From NCBI RefSeq assembly GCF_003586445.1, contig NZ_CP030028.1:4858501-4922500 (forward strand): a stretch of DNA of 64,000 nt, written 5' to 3'. Position 1 is the stretch's first letter, and every line of letters starts with the position of its first letter. Origin of the DNA: Bacillus sp. Y1 (GTDB taxonomy: Bacteria > Bacillota > Bacilli > Bacillales > Cytobacillaceae). A program made the position numbers and the translations under genes. Below the pieces are notes generated by a model. That model searched no databases, was not told the DNA's origin, and saw only the letters and a list, made by a program, of their open reading frames with translations. Shown here in pieces: positions 8,928 through 17,612 of this stretch.

Positions 8928-9596
8928 CTACAAAAATAACTGATAAAAGAACTGATCTAAAGTCGAAAGAATCGACGGAACGACATTGGAATACAGTGGG
9001 TCAATCGTATATTGATCAAGCGGAGTTATAACTAAAATTAGAAAGATTAGTGCCCCGTACTGCTCATACTGTGTCATTTTAGCCCGCACATTCACCGGCA
9101 CGAGATCCTCAATGATTCGATATCCATCTAACGGTGGGAATGGCAACAGATTAAATACAAATAAAGCAACATTTAAATACAAAAATATATTAAGAAACTC
9201 AAACACGTATGATGGTAGAGTTTCCACCGCACCAGTAGCCACCAATCCATACAATAACACAAAGCCAAAAATGGATAGCAATAGATTGCTGAGGGGTCCT
9301 GCTATCGATACAAGAATACCTGCTAACCGAGGATTTTTAAAGAAAAAGCGATTGACTGGAACAGGTTTCGCCCACCCGAATCCAATTAAAAAAATTAACA
9401 ATGTGCCAAATGGGTCCAAGTGCTTCATCGGATTTAGAGTTAGTCTGCCCTGATTTTTCGCCGTATGATCCCCGAACTTAAAGGCCACCCACGCATGGGC
9501 AAATTCATGGACAGAAAACGCTATTATAAGCGTAATAACCACGTATGGAATCATTGCTAAATCAAAAGCTAAAAACCTAGATAATTGCTCCAACAC
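8928..9596 (-). CDS. ywhC: Site-2-protease family membrane metalloprotease (M50)
   Basis: Intramembrane zinc metalloprotease family; the natural substrate in Bacillus is not established. Seen: zinc motif HEFAH near residue 30, a second conserved motif PFPPLDGY near 152-160 supplying the third zinc ligand, and about five hydrophobic membrane segments. 222 aa, a compact S2P without a PDZ domain. The GTG start has AAAGGAG upstream. Co-directional with ywhD. Confidence 0.9.
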   Translation of the reverse strand: MLEQLSRFLAFDLAMIPYVVITLIIAFSVHEFAHAWVAFKFGDHTAKNQGRLTLNPMKHLDPFGTLLIFLIGFGWAKPVPVNRFFFKNPRLAGILVSIAGPLSNLLLSIFGFVLLYGLVATGAVETLPSYVFEFLNIFLYLNVALFVFNLLPFPPLDGYRIIEDLVPVNVRAKMTQYEQYGALIFLILVITPLDQYTIDPLYSNVVPSILSTLDQFFYQLFL

Positions 9597-9738
9597 GACA
9601 ACTCCTTTTCGAAGACTCTATTTAGCCAAATTATACATGAAATATAGGATAAATGGAAAAATGAGTATTCCTTTCTCCCGTTTGGAACATTATGATTATG
9701 TATGAAGAACTTACATATCTCTCAAGGAGGCAATCATC

Positions 9739-9924
9739 ATGCCATACGTAACCGTAAAAATGCTAGAAGGCCGTACAGACGACCAAAAGAAAGCTCTTGT
9801 GGAAAAAGTAACTGCTGCTGTTGTGGAAACAACTGGAGCACCTGCTGAGAAAGTCGTTGTATTCATAGATGAAATGACGAAAAATAATTATGGGATTGCT
9901 GGGAAAAGGCTGTCTGACGAATAA
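9739..9924 (+). CDS. ywhB: 4-oxalocrotonate tautomerase family protein
   Basis: Keto-enol tautomerase of the 4-OT superfamily, 61 aa. Seen: Pro immediately after the initiator Met (Pro1 general base), then PYVTVKMLEGR and the conserved Arg residues, with the typical beta-alpha-beta pattern. B. subtilis YwhB tautomerises phenylpyruvate-like substrates in vitro; the physiological substrate is unclear. ATG follows AAGGAGG. It is a single gene with a large inverted repeat just after it. Confidence 0.93.
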   Translation: MPYVTVKMLEGRTDDQKKALVEKVTAAVVETTGAPAEKVVVFIDEMTKNNYGIAGKRLSDE

Positions 9925-9939
9925 AATTAGTTACTGAGT

Positions 9940-10010
9940 GTCGGTTGTTATGCATGCTCTTCGCTGGTATTCCTATTGGAATACAGGATCGATCCTGCAT
10001 AACAACCGAC
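9940..10010. repeat. 71-nt inverted repeat with 15-bp perfect arms
   Basis: GTCGGTTGTTATGCA (9940-9954) and TGCATAACAACCGAC (9996-10010) are perfect complements. Inside are a second hairpin, GTATTCC-TATT-GGAATAC, and the palindrome GGATCGATCC. There is no T tract, and a proper terminator follows at 10027, so it is not simply the ywhB terminator. It could be a small palindromic mobile-type element or a structured 3-prime end. Confidence 0.8.
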
Positions 10011-10026
10011 AATTACATTTTCTAAC

Positions 10027-10067
10027 TAAAAAGGCTTGGACATAAAACGTCCAAGCCTCTTTTTTAT
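10027..10067. terminator. Bidirectional terminator between ywhB and ywgA
   Basis: AGGCTTGGAC/GTCCAAGCCT, 10-bp stem with A/T runs on both sides, serving convergent ywhB (plus) and ywgA (minus). Confidence 0.9.
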
Positions 10068-10573
10068 ACAGGGACTACTTTCCCCTTTAATGCTTCAATA
10101 TATTCATACGCCTGCTTAATTTCGTCTTCTGTGTATTTTTGCTTGCTCTTTAGAGTAAAGATTTTCTCCTTTACTTCCTCTACTTCTAAATCGTCAAAGA
10201 AAAGTACGGTTGATACCAGTTCTAGAAACCTAGCATTCTGGCTATTCATGTCGGTTAAACAATCCTCTAATGCTGGAAGTTCCACTAGGTTCATATTTAA
10301 AAATTCCATTCCCTCATCTGTTAAGGAGTAGCGGTACTGCATGTAACCGCCCTTTTTCTCCTTTACCTCGTTAAGAAAGCCCATATTGCATAGCTCTTCT
10401 ACGCGAAGGGTCAACTCTTCGGAGTAAGGTCCATAAAAGTGAAACTGAAACCTCTCTTGGAAAGGAAAATCTACTTTTTTCGCTATATAAATCATTTTTT
10501 GCAGTTTTTTCCGACCAACAATTTCCCCTGCCGCTGCAAAAGCTTGCATTATTTTGGCATGATCCTTTAACAA
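10064..10573 (-). CDS. ywgA: YwgA family protein
   Basis: Conserved Bacillaceae protein, 169 aa, function unknown. The order beside the HD phosphohydrolase ywfO supports the assignment. The N-terminal half (about 10-80) resembles a winged-helix-like fold with KKLQKMIYIAKK and a FYGPYSEEL stretch, a pattern shared with phage-antirepressor/antitoxin-like SocA domains; that link is inference. TTG start with GGAGAGGG upstream. It lies 42 nt downstream of ywfO and is probably cotranscribed. Confidence 0.82.
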   Translation of the reverse strand: MLKDHAKIMQAFAAAGEIVGRKKLQKMIYIAKKVDFPFQERFQFHFYGPYSEELTLRVEELCNMGFLNEVKEKKGGYMQYRYSLTDEGMEFLNMNLVELPALEDCLTDMNSQNARFLELVSTVLFFDDLEVEEVKEKIFTLKSKQKYTEDEIKQAYEYIEALKGKVVPV

Positions 10574-10615
10574 TGAGACCCTCTCCTACTTCTATATTTA
10601 TATCAAGCACCTATC

Positions 10616-11914
10616 TCATAGGTCTAGTAAGTTGCGAATTTGCTTTTTAATGTTCTTTTTTGATGAATCGTCCTTTATAAGATCCGCAGGGAAATATAAC
10701 TTATGATCCGTTCTTCTTTTCCCTGAAATGGCATCAACGATTTGCGATTCCCTTGAAAGCTCTCTTACTTCTCCATTTTTCATGAGCAGTTGTATCGGCA
10801 GGCGTTCTTCTTCTTCACCTGGGCGATAAAAGTCGTATGGTAAGTCAGACGAGGAATCAACTACCAAATAATATTCCGGATCAAGACCAGCCTTAGCAAA
10901 TAAAGTAGAAAGCTCGCTTAGCTTCTTATATTCTTTTGCTGGGTCAAACTCCACGTATTTAAACAGATTTCGATCCATAAAACGGACACATAAGTCACGC
11001 AAGATCAAATCCTCTTCCTCTTCCCACATTTGGAAGTAATAGAGAATAACCGCTTCATCTAATTTCAAATAGTCATGAAGGGTGATATTTTCAGCAAATA
11101 CAGAATAAAAATGAATCGGCTCTTGCTTAAATTGGTAGCCTTTTTGGTACAAATGCTTGGCACGGTGGAGTATCTTTGTCAGAATCACCTCTGCACTACG
11201 AGTAACGGGATGGAAGTACACCTGCCAATACATTTGGTATCGACTCATTATGTAGTCTTCCACTGCATGCATACCGCTTTGCTTAATAACGACTTGATCT
11301 TCCTTCGGCCGCATCACACGAAGAATCCGTTCCATATCAAAATGCCCATAGCTCACACCTGTAAAATACGCATCCCTCTGCAAATAATCCATACGGTCCG
11401 CGTCAATCTGGCTCGAAATCAAGCTAATCACAAGCTTGTTCGGTGAGGTTTTGGCGATCACCTCAGCGACCATCTTTGGAAAATCTTTGCTTACTTTTGT
11501 AAGAACCCTATTTACTTCTGTGTTGCCAAGAATAATCTTTTGGGTAAAAGCTTCATGATCGAGGTCAAATACTTTTTCAAACGAATGCGAAAAGGGTCCA
11601 TGTCCAAGGTCGTGAAGGAGTGCAGCACAAAGTGAAAGCAAGCGCTGCTCACTGTTCCACTCCGGTCGTCCATCAAACACATCATCAATAATGCGGCGTA
11701 TGATTTCATAGACTCCGAGCGAATGGTTAAAACGGCTATGCTCTGCCCCGTGAAATGTAAGATATGTCGTTCCAAGCTGCTTAATCCGGCGTAGACGTTG
11801 GAATTCCTTCGTACCAATCAAATCCCAAATCACACGGTCTCTCACATGTACATAACGATGAACGGGATCTTTAAAAACCTTTTCCTCCACTAGCTTTTCC
11901 TGTGAATATGCCAC
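10616..11914 (-). CDS. ywfO: HD-domain phosphohydrolase YwfO
   Basis: Cytoplasmic HD superfamily protein related to dNTP triphosphohydrolases (the Enterococcus homologue EF1143 is a dNTPase); the Bacillus substrate is not settled. Seen: HSRFNHSLGVYE and LLHDLGHGPFSH, supplying the H...HD...D metal ligands in the first 110 residues, and a YLQRDAYFTG stretch near 185. 432 aa, as in B. subtilis. GTG start with AGAGGG upstream. Followed by ywgA. Confidence 0.9.
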   Translation of the reverse strand: MAYSQEKLVEEKVFKDPVHRYVHVRDRVIWDLIGTKEFQRLRRIKQLGTTYLTFHGAEHSRFNHSLGVYEIIRRIIDDVFDGRPEWNSEQRLLSLCAALLHDLGHGPFSHSFEKVFDLDHEAFTQKIILGNTEVNRVLTKVSKDFPKMVAEVIAKTSPNKLVISLISSQIDADRMDYLQRDAYFTGVSYGHFDMERILRVMRPKEDQVVIKQSGMHAVEDYIMSRYQMYWQVYFHPVTRSAEVILTKILHRAKHLYQKGYQFKQEPIHFYSVFAENITLHDYLKLDEAVILYYFQMWEEEEDLILRDLCVRFMDRNLFKYVEFDPAKEYKKLSELSTLFAKAGLDPEYYLVVDSSSDLPYDFYRPGEEEERLPIQLLMKNGEVRELSRESQIVDAISGKRRTDHKLYFPADLIKDDSSKKNIKKQIRNLLDL

Positions 11915-12017
11915 TGTAGAATCCCTCTTCCTATCTATCTTTAAACTATTATAACTTGATTCATTCTACAATTCACCCTAAAAAAGGAAAAAATCTACAG
12001 AATTTCGACAAATTTAG

Positions 12018-12132
12018 AAAGCGGAAGCGCCTTGTTTAGACCCGACAGGAATAAGACGAAATCCGCAGGAAGGCCTGCCTTCTGAAGGATTTTGGCTTAT
12101 GACCCCGAGGGTCTAGGCGCTGGAGCTGGACT
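12018..12132. repeat. Dispersed GCGGAAGCGCC...GGCGCTGGAGC element, copy 1
   Basis: The element begins AAAGCGGAAGCGCC and ends TAGGCGCTGGAGCTGGAC; the ends are partly complementary (AGCGCC/GGCGCT), allowing a long hairpin. A second copy with the same ends and orientation but a longer interior lies at 52548-52698. Elements with these ends are, to my knowledge, dispersed in many Bacillaceae chromosomes. No ORF. It fills most of the 278-nt gap upstream of ywfO. Confidence 0.8.
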
Positions 12133-12155
12133 AAGTGTCCACAAGACTTTACAAA

Positions 12156-12192
12156 GAAAAAAACCACCTATCTTCCGTACCAATAGGTGATT
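12156..12192 (-). terminator. Intrinsic terminator after the DUF1450 gene
   Basis: CACCTAT/ATAGGTG stem followed by a seven-T run on the minus strand, starting directly after the stop codon at 12193. Confidence 0.85.
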
Positions 12193-12417
12193 TTATTTTT
12201 TCAGCTTCTTATTAATTTTATCCATTAATTCTTCTTCTGTTAGCGCGGCAAGGGGACGATTATTAACAAATGCGAATGTTTTCTTTCTCCCTGGTCCGCA
12301 GTATGATTGACAGCCAATTTCAATCGTTGCCTCAGGATCAATGTCCTTTAAGCGAGGAACCAACGTTTTTAAATTTACGGCCTGACAATCGTCACACACA
12401 CGAAATTCATTTGCCAT
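12193..12417 (-). CDS. DUF1450 (YuzB-like) small protein
   Basis: 74-aa cytoplasmic protein. Seen: CDDC at 8-11 and CQSYCGPG around residues 34-41, a four-cysteine pattern that in this family resembles a thioredoxin-like [2Fe-2S] ferredoxin; cluster binding here is inference. The end is lysine-rich. It has its own terminator and stands alone. The ATG has only a moderate ribosome-binding site (AAAGGGTTG). Confidence 0.85.
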   Translation of the reverse strand: MANEFRVCDDCQAVNLKTLVPRLKDIDPEATIEIGCQSYCGPGRKKTFAFVNNRPLAALTEEELMDKINKKLKK

Positions 12418-12476
12418 CTATATTACAACCCTTTCTTCGGTGCAAACTAAGCCAAGTAAACTCTTTTTAATAATCT

Positions 12477-12495
12477 AAACGGTATTTTACCGTTT
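12477..12495. promoter_or_regulatory. Perfect palindrome AAACGGTA-TTT-TACCGTTT
   Basis: Eight-base perfect arms around TTT in the 265-nt gap between the divergent DUF1450 gene and rsfA, about 60 nt before the former and 188 nt before the latter. It could be an operator or, with the CTTTTCTCC that follows, a weak terminator. The remainder of the gap (12496-12682) shows nothing else I can assign. Confidence 0.45.
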
Positions 12496-12682
12496 CTTTT
12501 CTCCTAATGCAAGCTGTAATCCTTAGCCGATTATCCATAAAAAACCTGTCTATCTAGTGAAATCTTAAATATTTTAAAAAAAACTACTATCCTTGCAATC
12601 AATTGGTATAAAACCCGACGCATGTGGTCATGCTTTAACTAAGAACTTGAAAATGTAATTTATTGTTAGGGAGTTGAGTAGA

Positions 12683-13438
12683 ATGAAAGTTAGACAAGAC
12701 GCATGGACAGATGAAAATGATTTATTACTAGCAGAAACTGTTTTACGACATGTTAGAGAAGGAAGCACACAATTAAATGCATTTGAAGAGGTTGGGGACA
12801 AGCTTAATCGTACCTCTGCAGCATGTGGTTTCCGCTGGAATGCAGTGGTAAGGCATCGCTACGAAAAAGCGTTACAATTAGCGAAAAAGCAACGAAAGCA
12901 GCGTCAAAGAATACTAGGAAAAGACCAAGGTGGGAAAAAGAAACTATTGTACTCACCACCAGTTCCAACACTAGAAGAGGTTGGCCCAATTGCAGCAGCT
13001 GAAGTAGAAACTTACGAAGTACCAAACTTCTCTGAAGAAATGGCCATTGAGCCAGCAGCAATCGCTCAAAGCGTCACACAAGTAGCCTTACCAATCCCTG
13101 CCGCATCACAAATGCAAGCTCCAAGAGAGATGAATATGGAAACCGTAATCTCTTATCTACGATCACTAGGTGGGTCCAATATTCAAGTGGATATTTTAAA
13201 AAGTGAGAATGAGAGACTGAAACGTGAAATTGCTACATTGAAAAGACGTAATGAAGAGCTAGAAGGAAAAATCGATCATCTTGAGCAAAATACGGAAATT
13301 ATCCAAGAAGATTACGAGACATTAATGAAAATTATGAACCGTGCTCGTAAACTAGTGGTGTTAGAGGAAGAAGAAGACCGTCCTGCCACTAAATTCAAGA
13401 TGGACCGAAATGGAAATCTGGAGAAAATCGCTGAGTAA
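12683..13438 (+). CDS. rsfA: RsfA-family prespore transcription factor
   Basis: Sporulation regulator; B. subtilis RsfA (YwfN) is made in the forespore and fine-tunes sigma-F genes. Seen: an N-terminal Myb/SANT-like DNA-binding module (about 1-70; WTDENDLLLAETVL and CGFRWNAVVRHRY), a basic linker, a proline/alanine-rich middle, and a C-terminal coiled coil (about 165-215; ENERLKREIATLKRRNEEL). ATG at 12683 chosen: AGGGAG lies nine bases upstream; the TTG at 12674 overlaps it. Position between ywfO and lipL matches ywfN. Confidence 0.9.
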   Translation: MKVRQDAWTDENDLLLAETVLRHVREGSTQLNAFEEVGDKLNRTSAACGFRWNAVVRHRYEKALQLAKKQRKQRQRILGKDQGGKKKLLYSPPVPTLEEVGPIAAAEVETYEVPNFSEEMAIEPAAIAQSVTQVALPIPAASQMQAPREMNMETVISYLRSLGGSNIQVDILKSENERLKREIATLKRRNEELEGKIDHLEQNTEIIQEDYETLMKIMNRARKLVVLEEEEDRPATKFKMDRNGNLEKIAE

Positions 13439-13484
13439 AATATAGATATATTTTGGGAGAGTAGGCAATAATATCTCTTAGTTG

Positions 13485-13515
13485 AAAAGCCGTACCTGCA
13501 TTGGGTACGGCTTTT
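13485..13515. terminator. Bidirectional terminator between rsfA and lipL
   Basis: AAAAGCCGTACC/GGGTACGGCTTTT stem with a short loop, used by convergent rsfA and lipL. Confidence 0.9.
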
Positions 13516-13525
13516 GTACTTCTCT

Positions 13526-14374
13526 TTATTCATTCGCCTCAACTAAAAATTTGTCATTCCGCTCCACGACTCTTAAGACATACGAATCAAGCATTTGCAA
13601 TTCTTCATCCGTTAACACACCCGCCTGCAAGATCCCTGCCTTCTTTTTCAGGGTGAGCAATAGCCTAAGCATCACATCTTGAACCGTAAGTGGAACCCCA
13701 AACAACTCAGATAAAGAAGCCATGACCCTTGGCTCTATTTTTGGATAAGAGAACTTCGTCTCCTCTCCCTTAATCGCTCGATCGTAAAACTCTTGTATGA
13801 CCTTGGCACGTTCGCTCCCACTTCCCGTTACGCAAAGGTAGATTTGAACCGCCACCCCGCCTCGCAAGCGCCGCTGTGAGATTCCAGCAAACTTTTTTCC
13901 ATCAATGCTTAAGTCATAGCTTCCTGGACAGTAGGATCCTACAATTTCTCTCGCCTCAATCGAACAATTAAAATCAGCAAACATCTCTTGAACAAGCGTC
14001 CACATCGCATCGTATCCGCGATTGATATCGATTCCCTTCTCCTGTTCCGGGAGAATAATTGATAGATTTAGAACTCCCTCGTCGAGTACAACGGCTAATC
14101 CACCTGAATTACGAACGATATACTCGTAGTTTTGGTCTTTCAAGTACTCCAGTCCATCACTTATAAAAGGCAATCTAGTGTCTTGGATTCCAAGTACAAT
14201 GGTATCGGCATGAACCCATGCCCGAACCGTCGCAGGTGCTCCCTTTGTACCTATCGAGGCGCAGAGCGTATCATCATACCCAAACGAATGAAGAGCACTC
14301 ATATGAAGTCCCGTACTAGATTGATCAATAATTCGCCATGTAGGCTGGTTTAATAGTTTCTGCGCTTCTTCCAT
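13526..14374 (-). CDS. lipL: Octanoyl-[GcvH]:protein N-octanoyltransferase LipL
   Basis: Moves octanoyl groups from GcvH to the E2 subunits of 2-oxoacid dehydrogenases, the amidotransfer step of lipoate assembly in Bacillus. Seen: BPL/LplA catalytic-domain fold, [16 protein letters not shown] (about 85-100) and the acyl-acceptor Cys in [10 protein letters not shown] (near residue 146), then [11 protein letters not shown]. Starting at the ATG at 14374 gives 282 aa, close to B. subtilis LipL; the GTG at 14386 lies inside the AGAGGTG binding site. Confidence 0.93.
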   Translation of the reverse strand: MEEAQKLLNQPTWRIIDQSSTGLHMSALHSFGYDDTLCASIGTKGAPATVRAWVHADTIVLGIQDTRLPFISDGLEYLKDQNYEYIVRNSGGLAVVLDEGVLNLSIILPEQEKGIDINRGYDAMWTLVQEMFADFNCSIEAREIVGSYCPGSYDLSIDGKKFAGISQRRLRGGVAVQIYLCVTGSGSERAKVIQEFYDRAIKGEETKFSYPKIEPRVMASLSELFGVPLTVQDVMLRLLLTLKKKAGILQAGVLTDEELQMLDSYVLRVVERNDKFLVEANE

Positions 14375-14412
14375 CGTATCCGTCACCTCTTGTTTTCTTG
14401 CCTTTATTTTAC

Positions 14413-14446
14413 CATAGAAAAGAGCCAGCTAAAGAGGACTGGCTCA
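14413..14446 (-). terminator. Intrinsic terminator after pta
   Basis: GAGCCAG/CTGGCTC stem followed by TTTTC on the minus strand, 8 nt past the pta stop. Confidence 0.85.
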
Positions 14447-14453
14447 CTTGTCA

Positions 14454-15431
14454 TTATTGACTTAATGCTTGGGCAGCTGTGATTAGTGACAGCTTGTATA
14501 CATCTTCTTCGTTACAACCGCGAGAAAGATCGTTTACCGGGCGGTTTAAGCCTTGTAAAATAGGTCCAACCGCTTCAAAGTTTCCTAAACGCTGAGCAAT
14601 TTTGTAGCCGATATTACCAGCCTCTAGGCTTGGGAAAACAAATACGTTTGCATCCCCTTGAATCACTGAGTCTGGAGCTTTTTTCTTAGCTACAGAAGGA
14701 ACAAATGCAGCGTCAAATTGGAACTCTCCATCTAATACTAGAAGAGGATCTCTTAGCTTTGCTTCTTGCACAGCAGCAGATACCTTTTCCGTTTCTGGAG
14801 ATTTCGCAGAACCCTTTGTTGAGAAGCTAAGCATCGCTACTCTTGGTTCGATATCAAACATTCTTGCTGTTTTTGCACTTTCTACTGCGATTTCAGCTAA
14901 GTCTTGTGCATCTGGCGCAATGTTGATCGCGCAATCTGCAAACACATACTTTTCATCTTCGCGTACCATAACAAATACACCTGATGTTTTACGAACGCCT
15001 TCTTTTGTTTTGATGATTTGAAGCGCAGGTCTTACCGTATCAGCTGTTGAATGGGCTGCACCACTTACTAGTCCATCCGCTTTGTTTGAATAAACAAGCA
15101 TCGTTCCAAAGTAATTTTCATCAAGTAAAATCTTGCGTGCATCCTCTTCCGTTACTTTCCCTTTTCTTCTTTCGATAAAGGATGCCACTAACTCATCCAT
15201 CATCGCAAATTGACTTGGGTCGTAGATTTCAGCCTTCTCTAAAGACACGCCTAATTCTTTTGCCTTTGTTTCAATTGCTTCTATATTTCCTATTAAAATA
15301 GGCGTTAATACATTCTCTTCAGCTAAACGTCCAGCTGCACTAATAATTCTTTCGTCTAGACCTTCAGGAAAAACGATCTTAATGTTTTGTCCACTTACTT
15401 TTTCCTTCAGTCCTGTAAATAGGTCGCTCAT
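14454..15431 (-). CDS. pta: Phosphate acetyltransferase
   Basis: Interconverts acetyl-CoA and acetyl phosphate for overflow acetate production together with acetate kinase. Seen: the short, single-domain form (325 aa) with KIVFPEG near the start, GLVSGAAHSTADTVRPALQ (about 124-142) and the C-terminal NVFVFPSLEAGNIGYKI signature. ATG after GGGAGG. Likely carbon-regulated in Bacillus, though no clean cre box is visible upstream. The 274-nt gap to hemQ holds both promoters. Confidence 0.97.
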   Translation of the reverse strand: MSDLFTGLKEKVSGQNIKIVFPEGLDERIISAAGRLAEENVLTPILIGNIEAIETKAKELGVSLEKAEIYDPSQFAMMDELVASFIERRKGKVTEEDARKILLDENYFGTMLVYSNKADGLVSGAAHSTADTVRPALQIIKTKEGVRKTSGVFVMVREDEKYVFADCAINIAPDAQDLAEIAVESAKTARMFDIEPRVAMLSFSTKGSAKSPETEKVSAAVQEAKLRDPLLVLDGEFQFDAAFVPSVAKKKAPDSVIQGDANVFVFPSLEAGNIGYKIAQRLGNFEAVGPILQGLNRPVNDLSRGCNEEDVYKLSLITAAQALSQ

Positions 15432-15637
15432 GACGAATCCTCCCTTATGTACTATACCTTTAGCATACGCTTACCACATAAAATTTCAACCGTTTCACAT
15501 ATTGTTACCGTTTCCATCCAAAAAGTTTTTGTATTCTGAATAATCCACAAAATCCTCATCTACTTTACTATCTGCATTTCTCATTAAAATTATCCTTTTT
15601 AATAATACCATCGTGAAAATTCAGGTTTTATTCACAC

Positions 15638-15663
15638 GTTTCATGGTGAAACTATGGTATAGT
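15638..15663 (+). promoter_or_regulatory. hemQ promoter region with palindrome GTTTCA-TGG-TGAAAC
   Basis: A perfect six-base inverted repeat (15638-15652) lies immediately before a TATAGT -10-like hexamer (15658-15663), in the position of a repressor site. The -35 element is not convincing. No regulator can be named. Confidence 0.4.
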
Positions 15664-15705
15664 ATGTTTTGTACATTATAATAATTCTAATGAGGAGTGA
15701 AACAA

Positions 15706-16452
15706 ATGGCAGAAGCAGCACAAACTCTTGATGGCTGGTATTGTTTACATGACTTCCGTACAATTAATTGGACCGCTTGGAAATTACTATCAAGTGACGA
15801 CAGACAAACCGCTATTCATGAATTTTTAGGTTTAGTAGAAAAATGGAATGCCACTCAAGATAAGAAGGAAGGCAGCCATGCTTTATATACAATTGTTGGT
15901 CAAAAAGCTGATTTTATGATGATGATTTTACGTCCAACAATGGAAGAGTTAAATGAAATCGAAACAGAATTCAATAAGACCATGCTTGCTGAATATACCA
16001 TTCCAGCACATTCATACGTGTCAGTAGTTGAATTAAGCAACTATCTTCCAGCTGATCAGGATCCTTATCAAAGCCCTGAAATCCTTGCTCGTTTGTATCC
16101 AACTCTACCAAAAGCGAAGCATGTTTGCTTCTACCCAATGGACAAGCGTCGCCAAGGAAACGACAACTGGTACATGTTGCCGATGGAGGAGCGCCGTTCA
16201 ATGATGCGCAGCCACGGTATGATCGGTAGACAGTATGCAGGAAAAGTGAAGCAGATTATTACGGGATCTGTTGGCTTTGACGATTACGAATGGGGAGTAA
16301 CACTCTTCTCAGATGATGTTTTACAATTTAAAAAGCTCGTATACGAAATGCGCTTTGATGAAGTTAGTGCACGTTACGGTGAATTTGGTGCCTTCTTTGT
16401 AGGAAATTTACTAGAAATTGATCGTCTACATAGCTTCTTACACGTAAACTAA
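15706..16452 (+). CDS. hemQ: Coproheme decarboxylase HemQ
   Basis: Last enzyme of the coproporphyrin-dependent haem pathway of Gram-positive bacteria: oxidatively decarboxylates coproheme III to haem b with peroxide. Seen: chlorite-dismutase-like fold, catalytic Tyr in [10 protein letters not shown], and the proximal haem-ligand His in [10 protein letters not shown] (about residues 167-176). 248 aa. The ATG at 15706 is eight bases after GAGGAG; the GTG at 15697 overlaps it. Next to pta, as in other Bacillus. Confidence 0.95.
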   Translation: MAEAAQTLDGWYCLHDFRTINWTAWKLLSSDDRQTAIHEFLGLVEKWNATQDKKEGSHALYTIVGQKADFMMMILRPTMEELNEIETEFNKTMLAEYTIPAHSYVSVVELSNYLPADQDPYQSPEILARLYPTLPKAKHVCFYPMDKRRQGNDNWYMLPMEERRSMMRSHGMIGRQYAGKVKQIITGSVGFDDYEWGVTLFSDDVLQFKKLVYEMRFDEVSARYGEFGAFFVGNLLEIDRLHSFLHVN

Positions 16453-16461
16453 TCATGTATG

Positions 16462-16491
16462 AACCCTCTAGCTTTGCTAGGGGGTTTTTTC
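16462..16491 (+). terminator. Intrinsic terminator after hemQ
   Basis: AACCCTCTAGC/GCTAGGGGGTT stem with a three-base loop followed by TTTTTTC. Confidence 0.9.
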
Positions 16492-16501
16492 TATCATCTA
16501 G

Positions 16502-16530
16502 GAATAAAAGAATTTCCCTTCACATACGAA
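16502..16530 (+). promoter_or_regulatory. Candidate sigma-E promoter of cwlJ-gerQ
   Basis: GAATAAA (-35-like) and CATACGAA (-10-like) are separated by 14 nt, close to the sigma-E consensus (KMATATT, 14-15 nt, CATACAMT). B. subtilis cwlJ is sigma-E dependent, so the match is expected; it is judged by eye only. Confidence 0.5.
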
Positions 16531-16608
16531 TGAATTAGTGAGCTTTCTTCTTTTATTTGACCCTTTCATCTCACCACAGAAGGTACAACACGAAGAGAGG
16601 TGAAATTT

Positions 16609-17031
16609 ATGGGTGTGATCCCTTACACAGAAGAGCATGTAAAGCTGTTGGCCCGATTAATTCGAGCAGAAGCTGAAGGCGATGGAAATTTAGGTATGCT
16701 GTTAGTTGGAAATGTTGGGGTGAACAGAGTAAGGGGACAATGTCTGGATTTTAAAGACATTCGTGACTTACGAAAAATGGTCTTTCAGCGTCCTGGTGGA
16801 TTTGAAGCAACCGTCAAAGGATACTTTTATCAAGCTCCAAGAGAAAATGAGATAAAGCTTGCAAGGCGTGTGATAAAAGGGGAGCGATTTCACCCCGGTT
16901 CAAATGCACTTTGGTTTTTTAGACCAACTGGTGCCTGTCCCTCTCAGTGGTATAACCAGTGGAACACAGGCCGCTTTAAGGCACACTGTTTCTTCAGTCC
17001 AACACAGCAGAATTGTCCGAAAGTCTATTAA
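16609..17031 (+). CDS. cwlJ: Spore cortex-lytic hydrolase CwlJ
   Basis: Degrades spore cortex peptidoglycan in calcium-dipicolinate-triggered germination; located at the coat-cortex interface. Seen: Hydrolase_2 fold with catalytic Glu region ARLIRAEAEGDGNLG near residues 15-29, and the C-terminal stretch NALWFFRPTGACPSQW. 140 aa, no signal peptide. The ATG at 16609 follows AGAGAGGTG; the GTG at 16600 is within it. gerQ, required for CwlJ assembly into the coat, follows after 30 nt. Confidence 0.95.
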   Translation: MGVIPYTEEHVKLLARLIRAEAEGDGNLGMLLVGNVGVNRVRGQCLDFKDIRDLRKMVFQRPGGFEATVKGYFYQAPRENEIKLARRVIKGERFHPGSNALWFFRPTGACPSQWYNQWNTGRFKAHCFFSPTQQNCPKVY

Positions 17032-17061
17032 AATGATCACTTTTTCTAGGAGGGATTTTCT

Positions 17062-17604
17062 TTGTCACAAAATTATGATCCAAATGCTTTCTACAGACAA
17101 ACAGGGTATCAACAACCTTATTTCGGAGCCCCTGTCCAGCCAAGTGCACCAAAATACCCGACAGCTGGCCAAGTAGCCGGTGCCGGCACCGGGGCACCTA
17201 CATACGGTGCACCGACCTATCCTACTATGCCAGCGGGATCAACGATTCCACCAACAGGAGCTGTTCCTGGTTACTCAGGTGCCTTTAACGCGCCATCAGC
17301 TGGTCCTCAAGTACCTGGTATGCTACCGCTTGAGGAATCGTATATCGAAAACATCTTCCGCCTGAACAAAGGAAAGCTAACCACCGTGTACACCAATTTT
17401 GACGGAAACGATGAAGGTTTATCCAGAACCTTTAAGGGAATTATAGAAGCTGCTGGACGTGATCACTTAATCCTAAGCGATCCACAAACCGGCATGAGAT
17501 ACTTAATTCCAATGGTGTACTTCGCATATGCAACCTTTGATGAGGAACTTGAGTATGACTATCCTGGTTTCACTCCTGGATTAGCCACTTATCCTCCGAG
17601 GTAA
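17062..17604 (+). CDS. gerQ: Spore coat protein GerQ
   Basis: Inner-coat protein needed for CwlJ localisation and crosslinked by transglutaminase in B. subtilis. Seen: a low-complexity N-terminal half (about 1-85) rich in Pro, Tyr, Gly, Ala and Thr, then a compact conserved C-terminal domain (about 90-180; SYIENIFRLNKGK, GIIEAAGRDHLILSDPQTG). TTG start with AGGAGGG upstream. Cotranscribed with cwlJ and followed by a terminator. Confidence 0.95.
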   Translation: MSQNYDPNAFYRQTGYQQPYFGAPVQPSAPKYPTAGQVAGAGTGAPTYGAPTYPTMPAGSTIPPTGAVPGYSGAFNAPSAGPQVPGMLPLEESYIENIFRLNKGKLTTVYTNFDGNDEGLSRTFKGIIEAAGRDHLILSDPQTGMRYLIPMVYFAYATFDEELEYDYPGFTPGLATYPPR

Positions 17605-17612
17605 TAAAAAAT

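Noticed and set aside
15432..15530. cre box upstream of pta
   Set aside because: A TTTCAACCGTTTCAC stretch is suggestive but its CG is misplaced relative to the consensus; not listed.
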